Assembly (NCBI GenBank): GCA_009760855.2
Contig: WPIO01000019.1
Location: forward strand, 4,569,501 to 4,633,500
DNA: 64,000 bases
From: Cristatella mucedo
Taxonomy: Eukaryota > Bryozoa > Phylactolaemata > Cristatellidae
Reading direction: 5' to 3'
Below the pieces are notes generated by a model. The model saw nothing but the letters and a program-made list of their open reading frames with translations, did not search any database and was not told the origin of the DNA. Below are positions 52,266-63,770 of the stretch, one piece after another (positions within the stretch are counted from its first letter, which is position 1; the number at the start of each line of letters is the position of its first letter). The position numbers and the translations under genes are program-made.

Positions 52266-53234
52266 GTCTTGCTTCTGTAAAAAAAAATATTGCTGAAACA
52301 TGGATACACAATCCAAAGATGCCGATTCTACCATAAACCATCTCATTTATTGCTCCCAGTTTAGCTCCTTACATAATGATCATTGAGGCGATGTAACTGA
52401 TCGCTTCTCTAGCTTGTCAGCTAGATAGATAATATCAGAGTTCATCTCTAAGGTAGCAGAATTCCTTCTGTACTCGTGTACCTCAATACCTTGCCCACAT
52501 TGCTCATCTTTCTCAAATCCGTAGGGTACCTCAATGCCTACATTCAAGGAGGCCACGAGCGATCTCATCCTGAAATTTATCTCCCGGTCAATGAAGAGTA
52601 GCAGTCTCTTAGACCGTATTCCCACTGTCCTACTTCTACGATGCTTAGAACTGCTGCTGCTATGCATATCTAACAAGATAAATATGCCTTTGCTAACAAT
52701 ACCATTTGATATATTATTCCATAAATATATTCGAAGAGCCTTGCCACAAACTATACGGTTATGCCTCTTGCACAGCATATGTTGCCTAGAAAGAGATTGT
52801 GGCTGCATGTTGACATTTATGGCCTTGTCGTTCGTACTTCCCTAATCGTGCTTAGGACGGTTTAGTGTCATTGGATGTGGGCTACTGCCTTTAATGTCTG
52901 CTGCTGGCCGAGCCTCTGAATCGTGGCCTTTTATGTCTGGGTATGGAATGGCCTTTAATGAAACTGACTCATGATTTTACAAGGCAACGAATCACAACTT
53001 AGAACAAACGACTTGACAGCAGGCGCTCTTGAGTTCACTTCTGTTTCGTCAGCCGCCGAGGCCAGTTCTGTTTCGCGACCCGCTGAGGCGAGTTCAGTGG
53101 GAAGAACTATCTATAGCTGTTTCGTCGAGATCGGTCCTGCTTGCTCCGGCCGCTAGGGCAGCTGGGCACAAATATATTGTCGTGCTTCCGTCGCATCCGT
53201 GGATAGACGTACATTTTGCCAGTGTTTCGGTGTG
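52266..53234. other. Intergenic, nothing firm
   Basis: A 142-codon minus ORF (52808-52380) and its antisense show no motif. GCCTAGAAAGAGATTGTGGC at 52787 is reminiscent of a LINE A 3' end but too short to call. Confidence 0.4.
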
Positions 53235-53285
53235 CGCATTAGTTCTTAAGAGACTAAGTTCTCTAAGGGCGCTATTCAAATGACT
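53235..53285 (+). mobile_element. LINE family A tail fragment
   Basis: GACTAAGTTCTCTAAGGGCG and the following CTATTCAAATGA match the family A end without the ATT tail. Confidence 0.6.
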
Positions 53286-54120
53286 CTTTGTAGAGGCGAA
53301 GCACCAATGGCCTGGCAGCCTGCAAAGTTATCGAACTGGCGAAGTGCTCTGGTACCCAGACCCATGTATCGATGTAGTTCAAGAGCCCTGAAGCATTTTT
53401 ATGACAACACCAATTCAGCCCGCCTGGAATCGAACTCTCCGTTGTCCGAAACCAACTATGGCCTCGTTCTGGACAAAGGAGTAAAAGAGAGAGGCACAAG
53501 AACTGGGCATCAACTGGTGATTCGTGGTTTCATTTAAATGAACATGAACATGTAAACTAGTCAATCCAATGAAAGTTTCTTAGGACCACGTAGAGAAAGT
53601 CAATAAAACATTGCCATGCATAAAAATATGTAAATTGTCAGTAAGTGCATCATGCTTCAAGCAAAACTCACTGACAATAGAAGCAGGAAGGTAAATAATC
53701 ACAAGAGGCTACTACAAAGAACAGTACACAATTAACGGTATGTCCCGAAACCTGCAAGATATTTTAATTTTCAAATAAATCAGAATACTAAAATCGAGAA
53801 TAGGGTTTGGGCACTGGTGCATACTAAATATTTTTAACTGCTGCAGACACAGCCACACTTTTGATGCTTAGTGGGCACGCGTCACTAGCAGCAGCAATGT
53901 CGTTGACATTTCAAGTTTTGCAGTTTGAATTGATACGTAAAATATAGCAGTGGTTTCTGACATGGTTAGCCCGAGCAAGTAATTTTTTGTAGTATCGTGC
54001 TTTTGCTGAGTCTAAATAGGTGACAATCCAAAGAAAAATAAATAATATGAAGGATCCAGAAAAGCCTGTAGTGCTACAGTGCACATGTACCATGAGCTAC
54101 CACATTGGTTGGTGCTCATC
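53286..54120. other. Downstream of CTNS
   Basis: 3' flank of CTNS on its own strand. An ATTAAA on the minus strand near 53763 is a possible but distant polyadenylation signal. No other feature seen. Confidence 0.4.
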
Positions 54121-54248
54121 CTAGAGTCGCTCAAAGGCAGGTTGACGATACAGTAGATAGTGCTGCACCATGAGGATTACATCGTACATGATGGACAGAG
54201 CACCTAAACCAAACTTGGTTGGATTCATGAAGATCGATCGCCAGTCAT
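54121..54248 (-). CDS. CTNS: CTNS last exon
   Basis: 128 nt, acceptor CTTTGTAG, stop TAG at 54121-54123. Encodes [20 protein letters not shown], the last helix and the tail YRQPAFERL. Confidence 0.94.
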
Positions 54249-57200
54249 CTACAAAGGCAGGCGTTCATATGTTTGCAGGATTGAAACTCTGGCGACCGAC
54301 ACATGATGAAAAATCATCAACCTCCAGCACAAGCCAGCAAGTGTTACAGCTGCGTCAATACCGAAGTTATATGCCAATAAGAACATTTGCAAAAGACTGC
54401 ACGAGCCACCGACGAAGTCGAGTAGCACGTTGCCAATGCTCCAACCCTCAGTGCTCTTTCGACGAAAGTTCATCCATGCCTAAACGTTATGAGAGGGGAG
54501 GGCAAGCAACTGCCACTGAAAGGCAGTACATCGTACCGGCAAAGTACACACCAAGTAACAGCACGACTAAGCACATGAATAATATTAATGCGAAAACCCA
54601 GCTACTGGCTTATAAAAAAAAGGAGAAGTAAATCCACAAGCCTACAGTCAGCCTGAGCCACCATGCATCCATCGGGAAACATTAACAGTAAATGCACAGC
54701 TGAAGGCTCTGTATGGTGTATTTGATTCGTGGGGAGTTTACTACCAATAATAATAATAATTATTATTATTATTATGCCATAAGAGAGCTACCCAGGAGCT
54801 ATATTACTTGCTGAAAGAGGATAAATTACCAGAGGTTAATGGCAAGCACGGTAGCATTGTTAGACAAGCATGCAGCAGCACAGAAGTATCAAGCTCAGGG
54901 CCTGCATACTAGGACACACCAGCAGAAACTCAGGGTCAGTGGTAAATCAACCTCTAGCCTGAAATGTGTACTGAACCATTCACAGGCAATAACGAAAATC
55001 ATGTAGAAACAAAAAGACAAGCTCACTTGGCCATAGAGAAAGCTGAGCAGAACAAATGTGGCCTTAGCTGAGACTTGAATAATGCAAAATCATAGCAGAT
55101 AAAGATCGAAGCTTGCGGAAGTTCCAGATTGTTGGTGCATACGAACTGAACGAAGGCTCGGTCACCAAATAATTTCAATAAAATGCGACGGGCGGGAGAG
55201 ACGATTGGAAGTCAAGGAACAGCACAGGACTGCATACTGGAAGCACCACGAGGTTGGAAAGTAGGTTGGTACAAGGGAGTGTGACACGACTCATAAGCTA
55301 GACAAAGGCTCTTGCAAGTCGATTCGATGCTTAATAGGAAGTCAGAAAAGTTCAGACAGAGGTGGTATGACGTGGCAGCTACACCGTTGAGGCAGACCAG
55401 AAGAGCAGCCGAGTTTTTCACCAGCTCCAGCCTATTAAGGCACATGTCACGAGTCATGAATAAAAGGAATTGCAGTAATCCAGACATGATGTCAAGCGAA
55501 TGAACTAGCTTGGGTGCCCTAGACTCTTGTCTAAGCATGCCTTGATTTGGGCGATTTATCTTAGCTGAAATCAGGCCGACTTGACAGTCGGGGGCAATGG
55601 GTTCATCCAATGACAAGTCGTTTTGGAATTGCATACCCTGATTATGGGCAGACGTCACTGGAGTGACGCTAGATGAACCAACCTGAATGACGAGGTCTTG
55701 CAGCTAGGACGACCATGCTTGTCCATAACCATTAGATTAGTCTTATCATCGTTAAGCTTCAGAAAGTTAGTGGCCAACAAAGTGTGAATGCCGTCGGTAA
55801 ATGGTGCAAGGGAATTAAATTAGTACGATGTTGAGCAAACCTTAAACTGGTCTAGTGATATGTAAATCAGAGTGTCATCGGAATAGAAATGAAAGCCAAT
55901 ATCGTTTTCGGTGGTGACATCGAGCAGCTGGAGAATTTAGATAACTAAAAGAAGAGCCGAAGAACAAATCCCTGTTCCAGTGATACCTAGGCATGTTGAT
56001 AGGCACTCCTGATAGATCAGGTGTTCAATTGTGTTTAATGCTGCTAACAGATCTAGGAGAACGAGCAGAGCCCTACCCGATCATCAGGATTGTTGAGGTC
56101 TTTGGAGCAGAGCCCTTTCTGTAGAATGGTTAGCTCTAAAACCCGATTGGAACCTGCTAGCAAGATATAATGAGCTGTTATAGTCGTTTAACTGCTGGGT
56201 CACCATTTGTTCAAGTGCACGAGATTGGTAAAAATGAGACCAGATGAAGTTACAGACGGAGATACATTACATTAAAGCAACTCAAATTCTAATGATCCAT
56301 AAGTTGGCTTTTGATTAGTGGGCCAAAAACCACTGTTTTCAGAGGGTAAGAACTTTCCCAATGATCAGGGATATATAAACAAAATATGTAATGGTGACTA
56401 GCAATAAGTCTATGCAACTCTGTGAACTGTTAGGACTGGGTCCAGACGACAATGGCAATTTTAGTGTGGGGGAGACATATTTAGCAAAGAGTTCAATAGA
56501 GATAGGCCTGAAAGAGGAGAAATAGAGAGAAAAACAAGGTAATGAGGGATTGCAGTCCAGCAAAGATTGCTGCGAGGGGCTGAAGCCATTCAAACTTACA
56601 CCATTTTATCTTACTTATACAGCATTTGGAGAAACGTTGTGCTAAGTAGTCATTGAGTAGTCATTGAGATCACTGAGCAATATGCAAGCTATAAATCGGT
56701 TAAGAAAATGGTCGATAATCAACATAAAACACTTTTGGGTTAACGATCTGTGATTCTACTACTTCTCTAAAAACGTTTGGACTTAGTTTTGATCAAATGG
56801 ATTGGTACAATCTATAACACCCTCACAGTATGGCCGAAGCTGCTTCGGCTGCTTCTCCGTATGGCTAATAAGACTTACTGCAATGCCAGGCACTAAAGTT
56901 GCACAAAGCATGTGAAAATATTTAGTGACATCCCAAAAACACTTACATTGTTAGTATGCACTTGCTTAGTGTGTCTTTATCCCACAACAAATCTTAATGA
57001 CCTTCCTTGCATGGCCAGGCATAGAAGCGACAAGCTTATGGGTTATTTCTTAAGCCATAGCACATTCCACAGAGCCTAAATTTTACTTATGAGGTCAGCT
57101 ACTGATGTAGGTCCACCTAAGCCGCCAGTCGATATTGCTCCATGGTCGTTCAATATGGTTCAGATCAGGTGACTGGCTAGGCCACTTCATCGGCACCAAC

Positions 57201-60200
57201 CACGTATTGTATAAAAAAGAACTTTACTGTCATGGCAGTGTGTTAATGATCGTTATCTGCTGCCAAATGTAATGTAACCCAATAAGCACAGTATCTGAGA
57301 TTTGAAATCCAACTCGCTTGACCAACAACAACTTGAGTATGTACTTTCTTTGACCGAGCTGATGCAATTCAATGGGCCACCCAGTCGTCTGCTCTAACCC
57401 CATAACAATATTTATGGGAGAATCTCTGAGAATGCTGCCCGGTAGACGATCAATTACTACCACCATCGAATAATTACTAGACCAGTTATTTAAAAGATTG
57501 TTAAGCCGGAACCGAGAAAGGCTTGAAATTGAAAGAGGTGTGCTGGACAAAGACTTCTCTACTATCAGTTTTTAGTAATCTCGGGGCACGAAAAAAGGAG
57601 AAACCTTACGGGCAGCATCGATGATAGCCGAGCAGTTCGTCAACTTCAGCTGGGTCTCAGTGACAGCGAAAATGTCAACGTCATCATAGTGTCAGGCTGC
57701 TAATTACAAACAACTGTTTATTGCACTAAGAGAGGGCATTCCAGAGGCATTAGCTATAATAGGTCCTGCTCTCAAGCTAGCATCGGCTGTATCACGATGT
57801 TAGAGAAATTACTACCATTTGTCGTTGGAGAACAAAGGAAGTGGTAAGTATAATTAGCAGCGGTTCTAGCAAAGAAACTTGAATTGCCTTTAGTAACAGT
57901 AGAACAGATGTTAGTTTGGTGCCGGCAGCCCCATCTTGTACCACGGTGTATTCTACAGACGATGTCAAGGTCGCGAAAACTGGCAGAGACATGAGCTAGA
58001 TATGCAGTACCACTACCAGAATCAGCTCAATGCAAGAATCCACGATCGTGCTAGATCGGCTGGAAACCTGTATTCGAAAAAAAATGACGGGGCCTAATGC
58101 GACGAAGACACAGAAGACGGCTGCAAGCAGTTACGGGCCTATTCGTGGGTCTAATTGGTCATGCTGTAGTGCTACCGTTATCAAGTGCTCAGATTTAGGT
58201 GTCTTCTTTGATAACTGCAAAATGTAAGAAGTCCCTAATCTTTTCAAAGAGATCGAATTTTCTTTAGCTATCTGTAGGTGCAGTCTTTTTCATGAAGCTT
58301 TCAAGCCTCTGCATCTGCTGATAAACATGGCTGCAGTGTTGGTCACATAATCAAAGGTTTTCAGCCACGTGTCTACTTTTCTGAAGAACCTACACTGGCT
58401 CCCGGTTGATCAATGGATACAGAATAAAATTCTTACTCTGGCTCACAATGCCCGAAGTGCATTAGCTACTTCTTACCTAGCTGAACTTCTGCACTAGTTT
58501 CAGCCTCATCGTGATGTCAGGTTCTCTGTGGGCAATTTATTAGCTCCGTTCCATTGCTTAAAGACTTTTGGCAACTGAAGCTTTTGCTCTGCAGATCGTA
58601 AACCACGGAACTCATCCACAATTCTAATACAACCGAATCTTCTCCCCTCTGCCGACTGTGGCACATCCTTTCCGGCCGTCCTGAGATACTACTTCCATGC
58701 TACTCACTACCACGACAGCTCTCCAGACTTAGCTATGCTTCTTATTTTCTCATTTTTTTGCGGAGTCTGTTGGCTATCGAACGCGTACCGAAAGTTGCTC
58801 AGGTTAGCATGCACTATAGAAAACTCCAGCATAAGACTTCCTAGGCCATGTGGCTTTGTAGAGGTAAAGATGGAGGTACATTACATTACAGTACAGAGGA
58901 CTCTGACATATTCAGAAAATAGGAATTTGCCATCATTAAAGAAACTTGTGTGAGCCTGAGTGCATTTTATACTGAACACGACTGAAAGTGATAAATATAT
59001 GAAACACACAGTCAATTTGTTTTGCTTTAACTAGAAAGAGACTTCAACATATTTAGAATAGTGTTGCACGTACTAAAGGTACTGTTGGTACAATATTGAT
59101 TTGGTAGGGTGCCTCACAGTCTGGCCAGTTGTCGTCAGCCGACCGATGCATTGTGAGAAGCATATGTCCATAGCAGCCATTTTTTATTAAGACAAGGTGG
59201 TAAAAGCAAATGAATCTGAGCCGATAGCCTAAATACTAGAAAGGCCAAATGATAGTATGAATGGAGTTTCCATCACACGTTCCTTCGACAAAGGAACGAA
59301 CGCTATATCTCGTTGGTCCTAAGATCTGAAACCGGACCTCTCGAAGGCGAGGCTCTTAAAAACTGCCTCTTTCTACTCGCCGGTCTCTATAGACCAGGGA
59401 AATATTGTGCTGATGCTGCTAGGGCCATTTAGATACATTGAATAACTCTCAGAATTCTGAATACCGCCTGACAGGGTAACCGGGTTTTTCAGCCAGAGTT
59501 AAACAGATGTCGAAATATTATTACAGCATGAGCTCATCCACGATCTCTTCCTTTCGACTGATAACAGCCAATTGGACAGCAGTAATACTAATATACTAAT
59601 AAAAATAATAATAATATAATGTAATAACTGTTTGCATAGTGCCTTAAGAGAACCTAATCTTTATTCAAGTGCTTCACATATGCCACAGGGCTCGAGCTCA
59701 CGACCTCGGTCATCAAATACATTCACCTATTCACCTTGACCACTAGTGTTGAACTGGCAAGTAAACATTGGTAAAAATAAACCATGAGAAAAATTCAATC
59801 TTCAGCTGCCACGAATGTTGTGCCCAATACTAACAGCAAGACCTTCAATGCATCAACAGCTCAACCTAGACATCAGAAAAAGTCTGTGGGCTATCTGTGG
59901 AAAAAATTACCACATAAGCCATGATATACATCTGAACCACACCCAATAAACTGCCCAATCCCATTACAGAAGGATATGAGCATCGAATAGTGCCGATATA
60001 AAAATTCCAAAAGCAGAGGTATGCTTTTTTACTACACAAGAACTCACACTTCTAAACAAGTGCAAAGCAAAAATCTTGGTTTACCTGTGGAATGTACTTG
60101 ACAAGGGTTATACCAAGCTTGATATAGGATATGATGTAGAGCATTTTCAGCCACGAGATAACCTTGGCAGCAGCAAGTATCACCGTCACAAGTGCCGTCA

Positions 60201-60890
60201 GCCATGCGAGAGCGAGAAGCACTCGGCCGGTCATTGACACCCGCTGTTGATCCCTCTAGAAAACAATATCATGCTTTACCGTCCGAGCTCCGGCTACCCA
60301 TTTAATCAAAAGATGGCTTCATGTAAAAAGAATATAAAAAAACTACCTCATACATAATGCACTGTCCGATTGTCACTGAAGTTATAACAACAGCATGGAT
60401 TGCAAATATGACATCATTGAGTTCCACTGGAATGCTGATCAATGGATTGGCTTGCCTATATTCCTCCTACAGAAAATTCACATCTGGTGGTTGTATGCAG
60501 CCCTGACGGCATATGACAATAATTATATAACATAAAATATAGAAAGCACACATTGCTAGTAATACGGCTTTACGCAAGTGCTTCCGTTAAGCACGGATGT
60601 ATGGAATATTCACCGAAACCAGCTTAGACACACCAATACACATTTCTGTAACTAGCCAGTGCAAAGATTTGAGGAGAGTAATCACCAGTAATAGCACCCC
60701 ATGGTATGAACTCTCAAGCATTAGTACACTAGAGTGACTTATAAAGCCATGCTAAGAGTCGGCAGAAAGGTTGCCTAAACTATTGCTCACCTGAACTTCA
60801 TCCACCCAAAATAAGCCGACGTTAAAGGCTGTGTATGCCAGAAAACCAGTGATATTTAGGCTCAGAAAGTCGAAGTTCAAACCAACAACA
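54121..60890 (-). CDS. CTNS: Cystinosin, lysosomal cystine/H+ symporter (3' part, 5 exons)
   Basis: Exports cystine from lysosomes driven by the proton gradient; a seven-helix PQ-loop protein of the lysosomal membrane. Exons in the window are 60890-60791, 60466-60347, 60255-60085, 54479-54362 and 54248-54121; they encode the last ~211 residues (human total 367). Motifs: [58 protein letters not shown] and [20 protein letters not shown] (the second PQ loop, split across an intron), LLDFVGG with the acidic residue known to matter for proton coupling, and [16 protein letters not shown]. All junctions are in phase with GT-AG sites. The C-terminus is YRQPAFERL; human ends with a GYDQL-type lysosomal sorting signal, so the tyrosine is replaced by phenylalanine here. 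N-terminal exons (signal peptide, luminal domain, first PQ loop) lie beyond the right edge; none is found in 60891-64000. Confidence 0.95.
54362..54479 (-). CDS. CTNS: CTNS exon
   Basis: 118 nt, acceptor CGTTTAG, donor TTCG|GTATTG, ending in phase 1. Encodes [39 protein letters not shown]. Confidence 0.96.
54747..54776. repeat. (AAT)n-(ATT)n palindrome
   Basis: Five AAT units run directly into six ATT units, a perfect hairpin-capable palindrome at the tail end of a minus-strand LINE. Confidence 0.9.
54770..56230 (-). mobile_element. LINE family A-like copy, decayed
   Basis: Tail side at 54770-54830. ORF pieces: [13 protein letters not shown] and [16 protein letters not shown] (RT), [34 protein letters not shown] and [11 protein letters not shown]. 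Numerous stops; the catalytic box is not intact. Confidence 0.8.
56242..56275 (+). mobile_element. LINE family B tail fragment
   Basis: GAAGTTACAGACGGAGATAC followed by ATTACATTA: only the last ~30 bp of family B. Confidence 0.65.
56960..57250 (-). pseudogene. Tc1-like transposase C-terminal fragment
   Basis: Minus strand reads [20 protein letters not shown] and DWRLRW, the conserved region around the last catalytic acid of Tc1 transposases (WPAQSPDLNPIEHLW in typical members). Followed by stops. Confidence 0.85.
57560..57745 (-). mobile_element. LINE endonuclease fragment
   Basis: [18 protein letters not shown] resembles the TETWL block of the AP-endonuclease domain of CR1/L2-group LINEs. 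Could belong to the same old element as 54770-56230. Confidence 0.6.
58230..58895 (+). mobile_element. LINE family B 3' copy, decayed
   Basis: [27 protein letters not shown], and the 3' end GTGGCTTTGTAGAGGTAAAG with GGAGGTACATTACATTACAG. Confidence 0.85.
59585..59760 (-). mobile_element. tRNA-derived SINE, family 1
   Basis: Head with AACACTAGTGGTCAAGGTGA and B box GAGGTCGTGAGCTCGAGCCC, body GGCATATGTGAAGCACTTGA, tail GGTTCTCTTAAGGCACTATG and an AT-rich ATT run. Collinear with the copy at 26118-26260. Confidence 0.85.
60085..60255 (-). CDS. CTNS: CTNS exon
   Basis: 171 nt, phase 0/0, acceptor GTTTTCTAG, donor CAG|GTAAAC. Encodes [19 protein letters not shown], the next helix and [14 protein letters not shown]. 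Confidence 0.96.
60347..60466 (-). CDS. CTNS: CTNS exon
   Basis: 120 nt, phase 0/0, acceptor TTTTCTGTAG, donor GAG|GTAGTT. Encodes [20 protein letters not shown] and a membrane helix ending GQCIMYE. Confidence 0.93.
60791..60890 (-). CDS. CTNS: CTNS exon (first in window)
   Basis: 100 nt, acceptor TATTTTGTAG, donor CAG|GTGAGC. Enters in phase 2, ends in phase 0. Encodes [16 protein letters not shown] and [12 protein letters not shown]. Confidence 0.95.
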
Positions 60891-61409
60891 CTACAAAATA
60901 CCATGTGGTTCAGAACTGAGCTTATCATTGTGACTCTTGAGTATGCATAATATAAGTAACATATATATGTGAGTGTGCAGAAGGTAAATATATAAGAGGA
61001 ATTTAACAAGTGCGAGTTTTAAATAAAACTTAGTGTACAGCTTATGAGTCTTTGGGAAATCGCATTATACAACAGCTGAAAACAAGGATCCACAAGTTAG
61101 GATATAACGATGTTGCCACAAACTTACAAAATACATTAAATCACAGGCACTTGGTTCATATTTCTTCTTATCAGCTTCGAATGCTAACTGTATGTACACT
61201 AGCACTCAGAAGTTAGAACAAAGGTAAGAACGGTTTGCTTTTTCAAAACTGGATGTACCTAGGCCTTGTAACTAGCAATGCAGAACTATTTCTCACACCA
61301 AAACCAAAGTGAACAGGCATTGTGACTTCTATAAAGGAAAAAATTCAAGGGAAACGTGGCTTATTTTGTGCATGTGATTACCTCTAATCTGTTTACTTGC
61401 TTCCATTCT
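60891..61409. other. CTNS intron sequence, right of the last recognised exon
   Basis: No further CTNS exon recognised here or to the end of the window. Confidence 0.5.
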
Positions 61410-61475
61410 TTATTATGTAAAGTGCCTAAGAAAGTAACAGACTTAGTTCTATTATACAAACGTATTATTTTTCTT
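61410..61475 (+). mobile_element. LINE family A tail fragment
   Basis: AAAGTGCCTAAGAAAGTAAC and CTTAGTTCTATTATACAAAC then ATT-rich sequence; tail-to-tail with the next element. Confidence 0.65.
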
Positions 61476-61532
61476 ATGCTCATGGCCCACAGTATGAAAA
61501 TCAAGATGATAGAACACACAGTTTATCATTAA

Positions 61533-61960
61533 TAATAATAATAATAATAAAGTCATTATACGTGCATAGTAACCTAAGAATACCAAATCCATTTCCTAAA
61601 GGCTGGAAATGAAGCTAATCAACTATGCAGGCATAAATAAAAAGTGCACAATGCATAAGCACATGAAGAACCATTCACACGGGCAAAGTGAATACTGTTA
61701 GGAACCAGGCAGTTTATAATATTGCTTCAAAATGCCAAGTCAGGGAATGTCAGCCGATAGCAAGCCCCGGTCTTTGAGCGCATAGCAACTGAAGCCGGGG
61801 TCTCAAATCTGTGAGGCCAGAGAGGCCGGATGAGTACTTATTTCAGATAGATAAGCCAGTGCTAGTGAATGAAGAGACCTAAAGCCTAACCCTTAAAATG
61901 ATCGGTCAGATTTTACTGTTTCTTTATGCAATCTGGATGTCCTGTTCCAAATTAGCAGTA
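61533..61960 (-). mobile_element. LINE family A fragment
   Basis: (AAT)n at 61529-61552, then diverged UTR and ORF end on the minus strand (AAGTCAGGGAATGTCAGCCG, GATAGATAAGCCAGTGCTAG). Confidence 0.7.
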
Positions 61961-61964
61961 CTCT

Positions 61965-63560
61965 AGATGATCAAACCAGGGCCAAAGCCAAGTCTGTCTA
62001 TTTCAGCTATGCACCGTGGCAACAATTCGAATCTATTTAGGCCGGGATACCACTGAAATCCCGTATGAACTACCATAACTCACTACCTGCAGGTCTTCCT
62101 TCCTGTGCAATGCCACGTTTACAGTTGGTGAAAAACTCTGTAGTTAAGCTTGTCTGTCTCTAACACAGTGATTGCCATATTGCACCACTCCTGATCAACC
62201 TGGACTGGATCTCCATCATGCAGCATATTGACTTCAAGGCTGTTTTACTGATTTTCTTTTCCACCATTCCCTTGCTCCGGCATACTAGTTTGTCCGGAAA
62301 GTAGTGATTATTTTATGCTTTCATAAATAACCCTTAAACTGTATTCCTTAAAATGCAATCCACCAGCTTCAATCACTTTCAACCATCGGTCAGCCATTTG
62401 TTCTATGCATTTTTTTTTAAATTATAATAACGATTTTCCACAGAAAATTCTTGAATGCCGTTCTTGAGCTCGAGCTTCCTGATCAAGAATTGATGACCTT
62501 CCGGAACGAAACTTGTCCTTCTAGTCTATGTCTCCGAGCTTGAAACGTCAGAACAATTTTCGAGACGTACTTTCGCATTTTCTCCAGCAACAGCGCTAAA
62601 CTCGTTTCAGAAACAGCAGCCTTCAAACCTATCTTGTAATAATGCCGTAAACCTATCCTGTAAATAATGCACTAATAATCTGTTCGGATACTGGCTAAAA
62701 TCGGAAAGTCGAATTGCATGTTTTATATGAAAATGACGAGAAAAATGTCGTTAAAAAGGTCTTGGACGCAAATCTAGAAAAATCAAAATGACGGGGACTT
62801 TACGGATAAACCTTGTACTTACCAAATTTCTTACGAATATGGCTTTGCATCGTACTTCCTGCTCTTCAGACTTAAGTCATTTAGCTGCAACTCTAACTAA
62901 ACTAAACTAAACTGGAAACCTTTAGAGAAAGCGCCTTCAGTTAGTATACTCCCAAAGCCTAAAGCTCACTACCAACTGACATCACGACATCCATCTGAAT
63001 TGACAACAGAAAAAGGAACTAAAAACTAAGGTAGTACGGATTAGTCGATTTTCAATATTTGGCTCAATATAAATCATTTTCAACAATCCGGCCAAATATG
63101 AATAGTGTGCAGAATAGGTTTACCGACAAAATTCAAAATTGTTAATGTCAGAAAAAGTTCAGTTTAGTAAATTTCATACAAGCTAAGTAGTTTAATAAAT
63201 TTAAGAGCTAGCTATATCTAGTTCTGCATCCTTATGTTAATAAAAGAGTTACTTTATCCCACTCACTGTAGCAACCGCATATACAGAAACAGGTCTCATG
63301 TGACCACTATTTGTGTTTGGTCCGACCGTAGGGAATAACTATCTGGCCCACTAGTTGGAATCGAAGCGACTGTTTGGTGCAGCTCTACTAAAAACCCAGC
63401 TGCTCCTCACAGCATTAGCAAACTGTCCTTTGGGTGCTTATGCACGTAAACTCTTAACATGCTACTACCAACCGATTGGTGTGCTTCCTTTCCATCATGT
63501 GTTAAGTGCTTAGAAATAGATTTAGTTCTCTTATGGTGCTATAGAAATGATTTATTGTCA
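61965..63560 (+). mobile_element. LINE family A copy split by a mariner-like element
   Basis: ORF pieces before the insert: LQLVKNSVVKLVCL, IAPLLINLDWISIMQHIDFK. After it: KPKAHYQLTSRHPSELTTEK, then a family A 3' end to about 63560 (TTAAGTGCTTAGAAATAGAT). Heavily decayed. Confidence 0.7.
62285..62815 (-). mobile_element. mariner-like element, internally deleted
   Basis: Imperfect ~28-bp terminal inverted repeats: left GTTTGTCCGGAAAGTAGTGA, right (reverse complement) GTTTATCCGTAAAGTCCCCG. The minus strand keeps the transposase C-terminus, IEQMADRWLKVIEAGGLHFK, then a stop near the left end. At about 530 bp it lacks most of the 1.3-kb length of a mariner. Confidence 0.75.
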
Positions 63561-63574
63561 CTGCTACATTTACG

Positions 63575-63770
63575 ACCGGTTTGCTTCGGCACAATCTGAA
63601 GCTCGGAGTCTGAAAGCAACGTCTGGGAAGCGAGTTAGCCGTGATACCATCAGAAGGCGATTAGATGAAGCTAGTCTGCATTCTCGAGTAGTACAAGAGG
63701 AAAGTCACTTCTGTCTGCGAATTAAACGGTAAGCCGCTCACAACTGGGCCAAGGCTCGGATCTACTTGAC
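63575..63770 (+). pseudogene. Tc1-like transposase N-terminal fragment
   Basis: VSRDTIRRRLDEASLHSRVV is the second helix-turn-helix of Tc1 transposases (SARTIRRRLHEAGLHGR in typical members), followed after one stop by AAHNWAKAR. Start and end are unclear. Confidence 0.75.

Larger units (their letters stand above)
54480..60084 (-). other. CTNS 5.6-kb intron filled with repeats
   Basis: Contains family A and B LINE pieces, Tc1 debris, a LINE endonuclease fragment and a family-1 SINE, each listed separately. Unassigned parts are 56276-56959, 57251-57559, 57746-58229 and 58896-59584. Confidence 0.8.

Noticed and set aside
49350-53600. LTR pair for the Gypsy element
   Set aside because: The AATAAA at 49529 and another at 53603 sit in sequences that do not align beyond about 10 bases; no credible repeat pair was found by eye.
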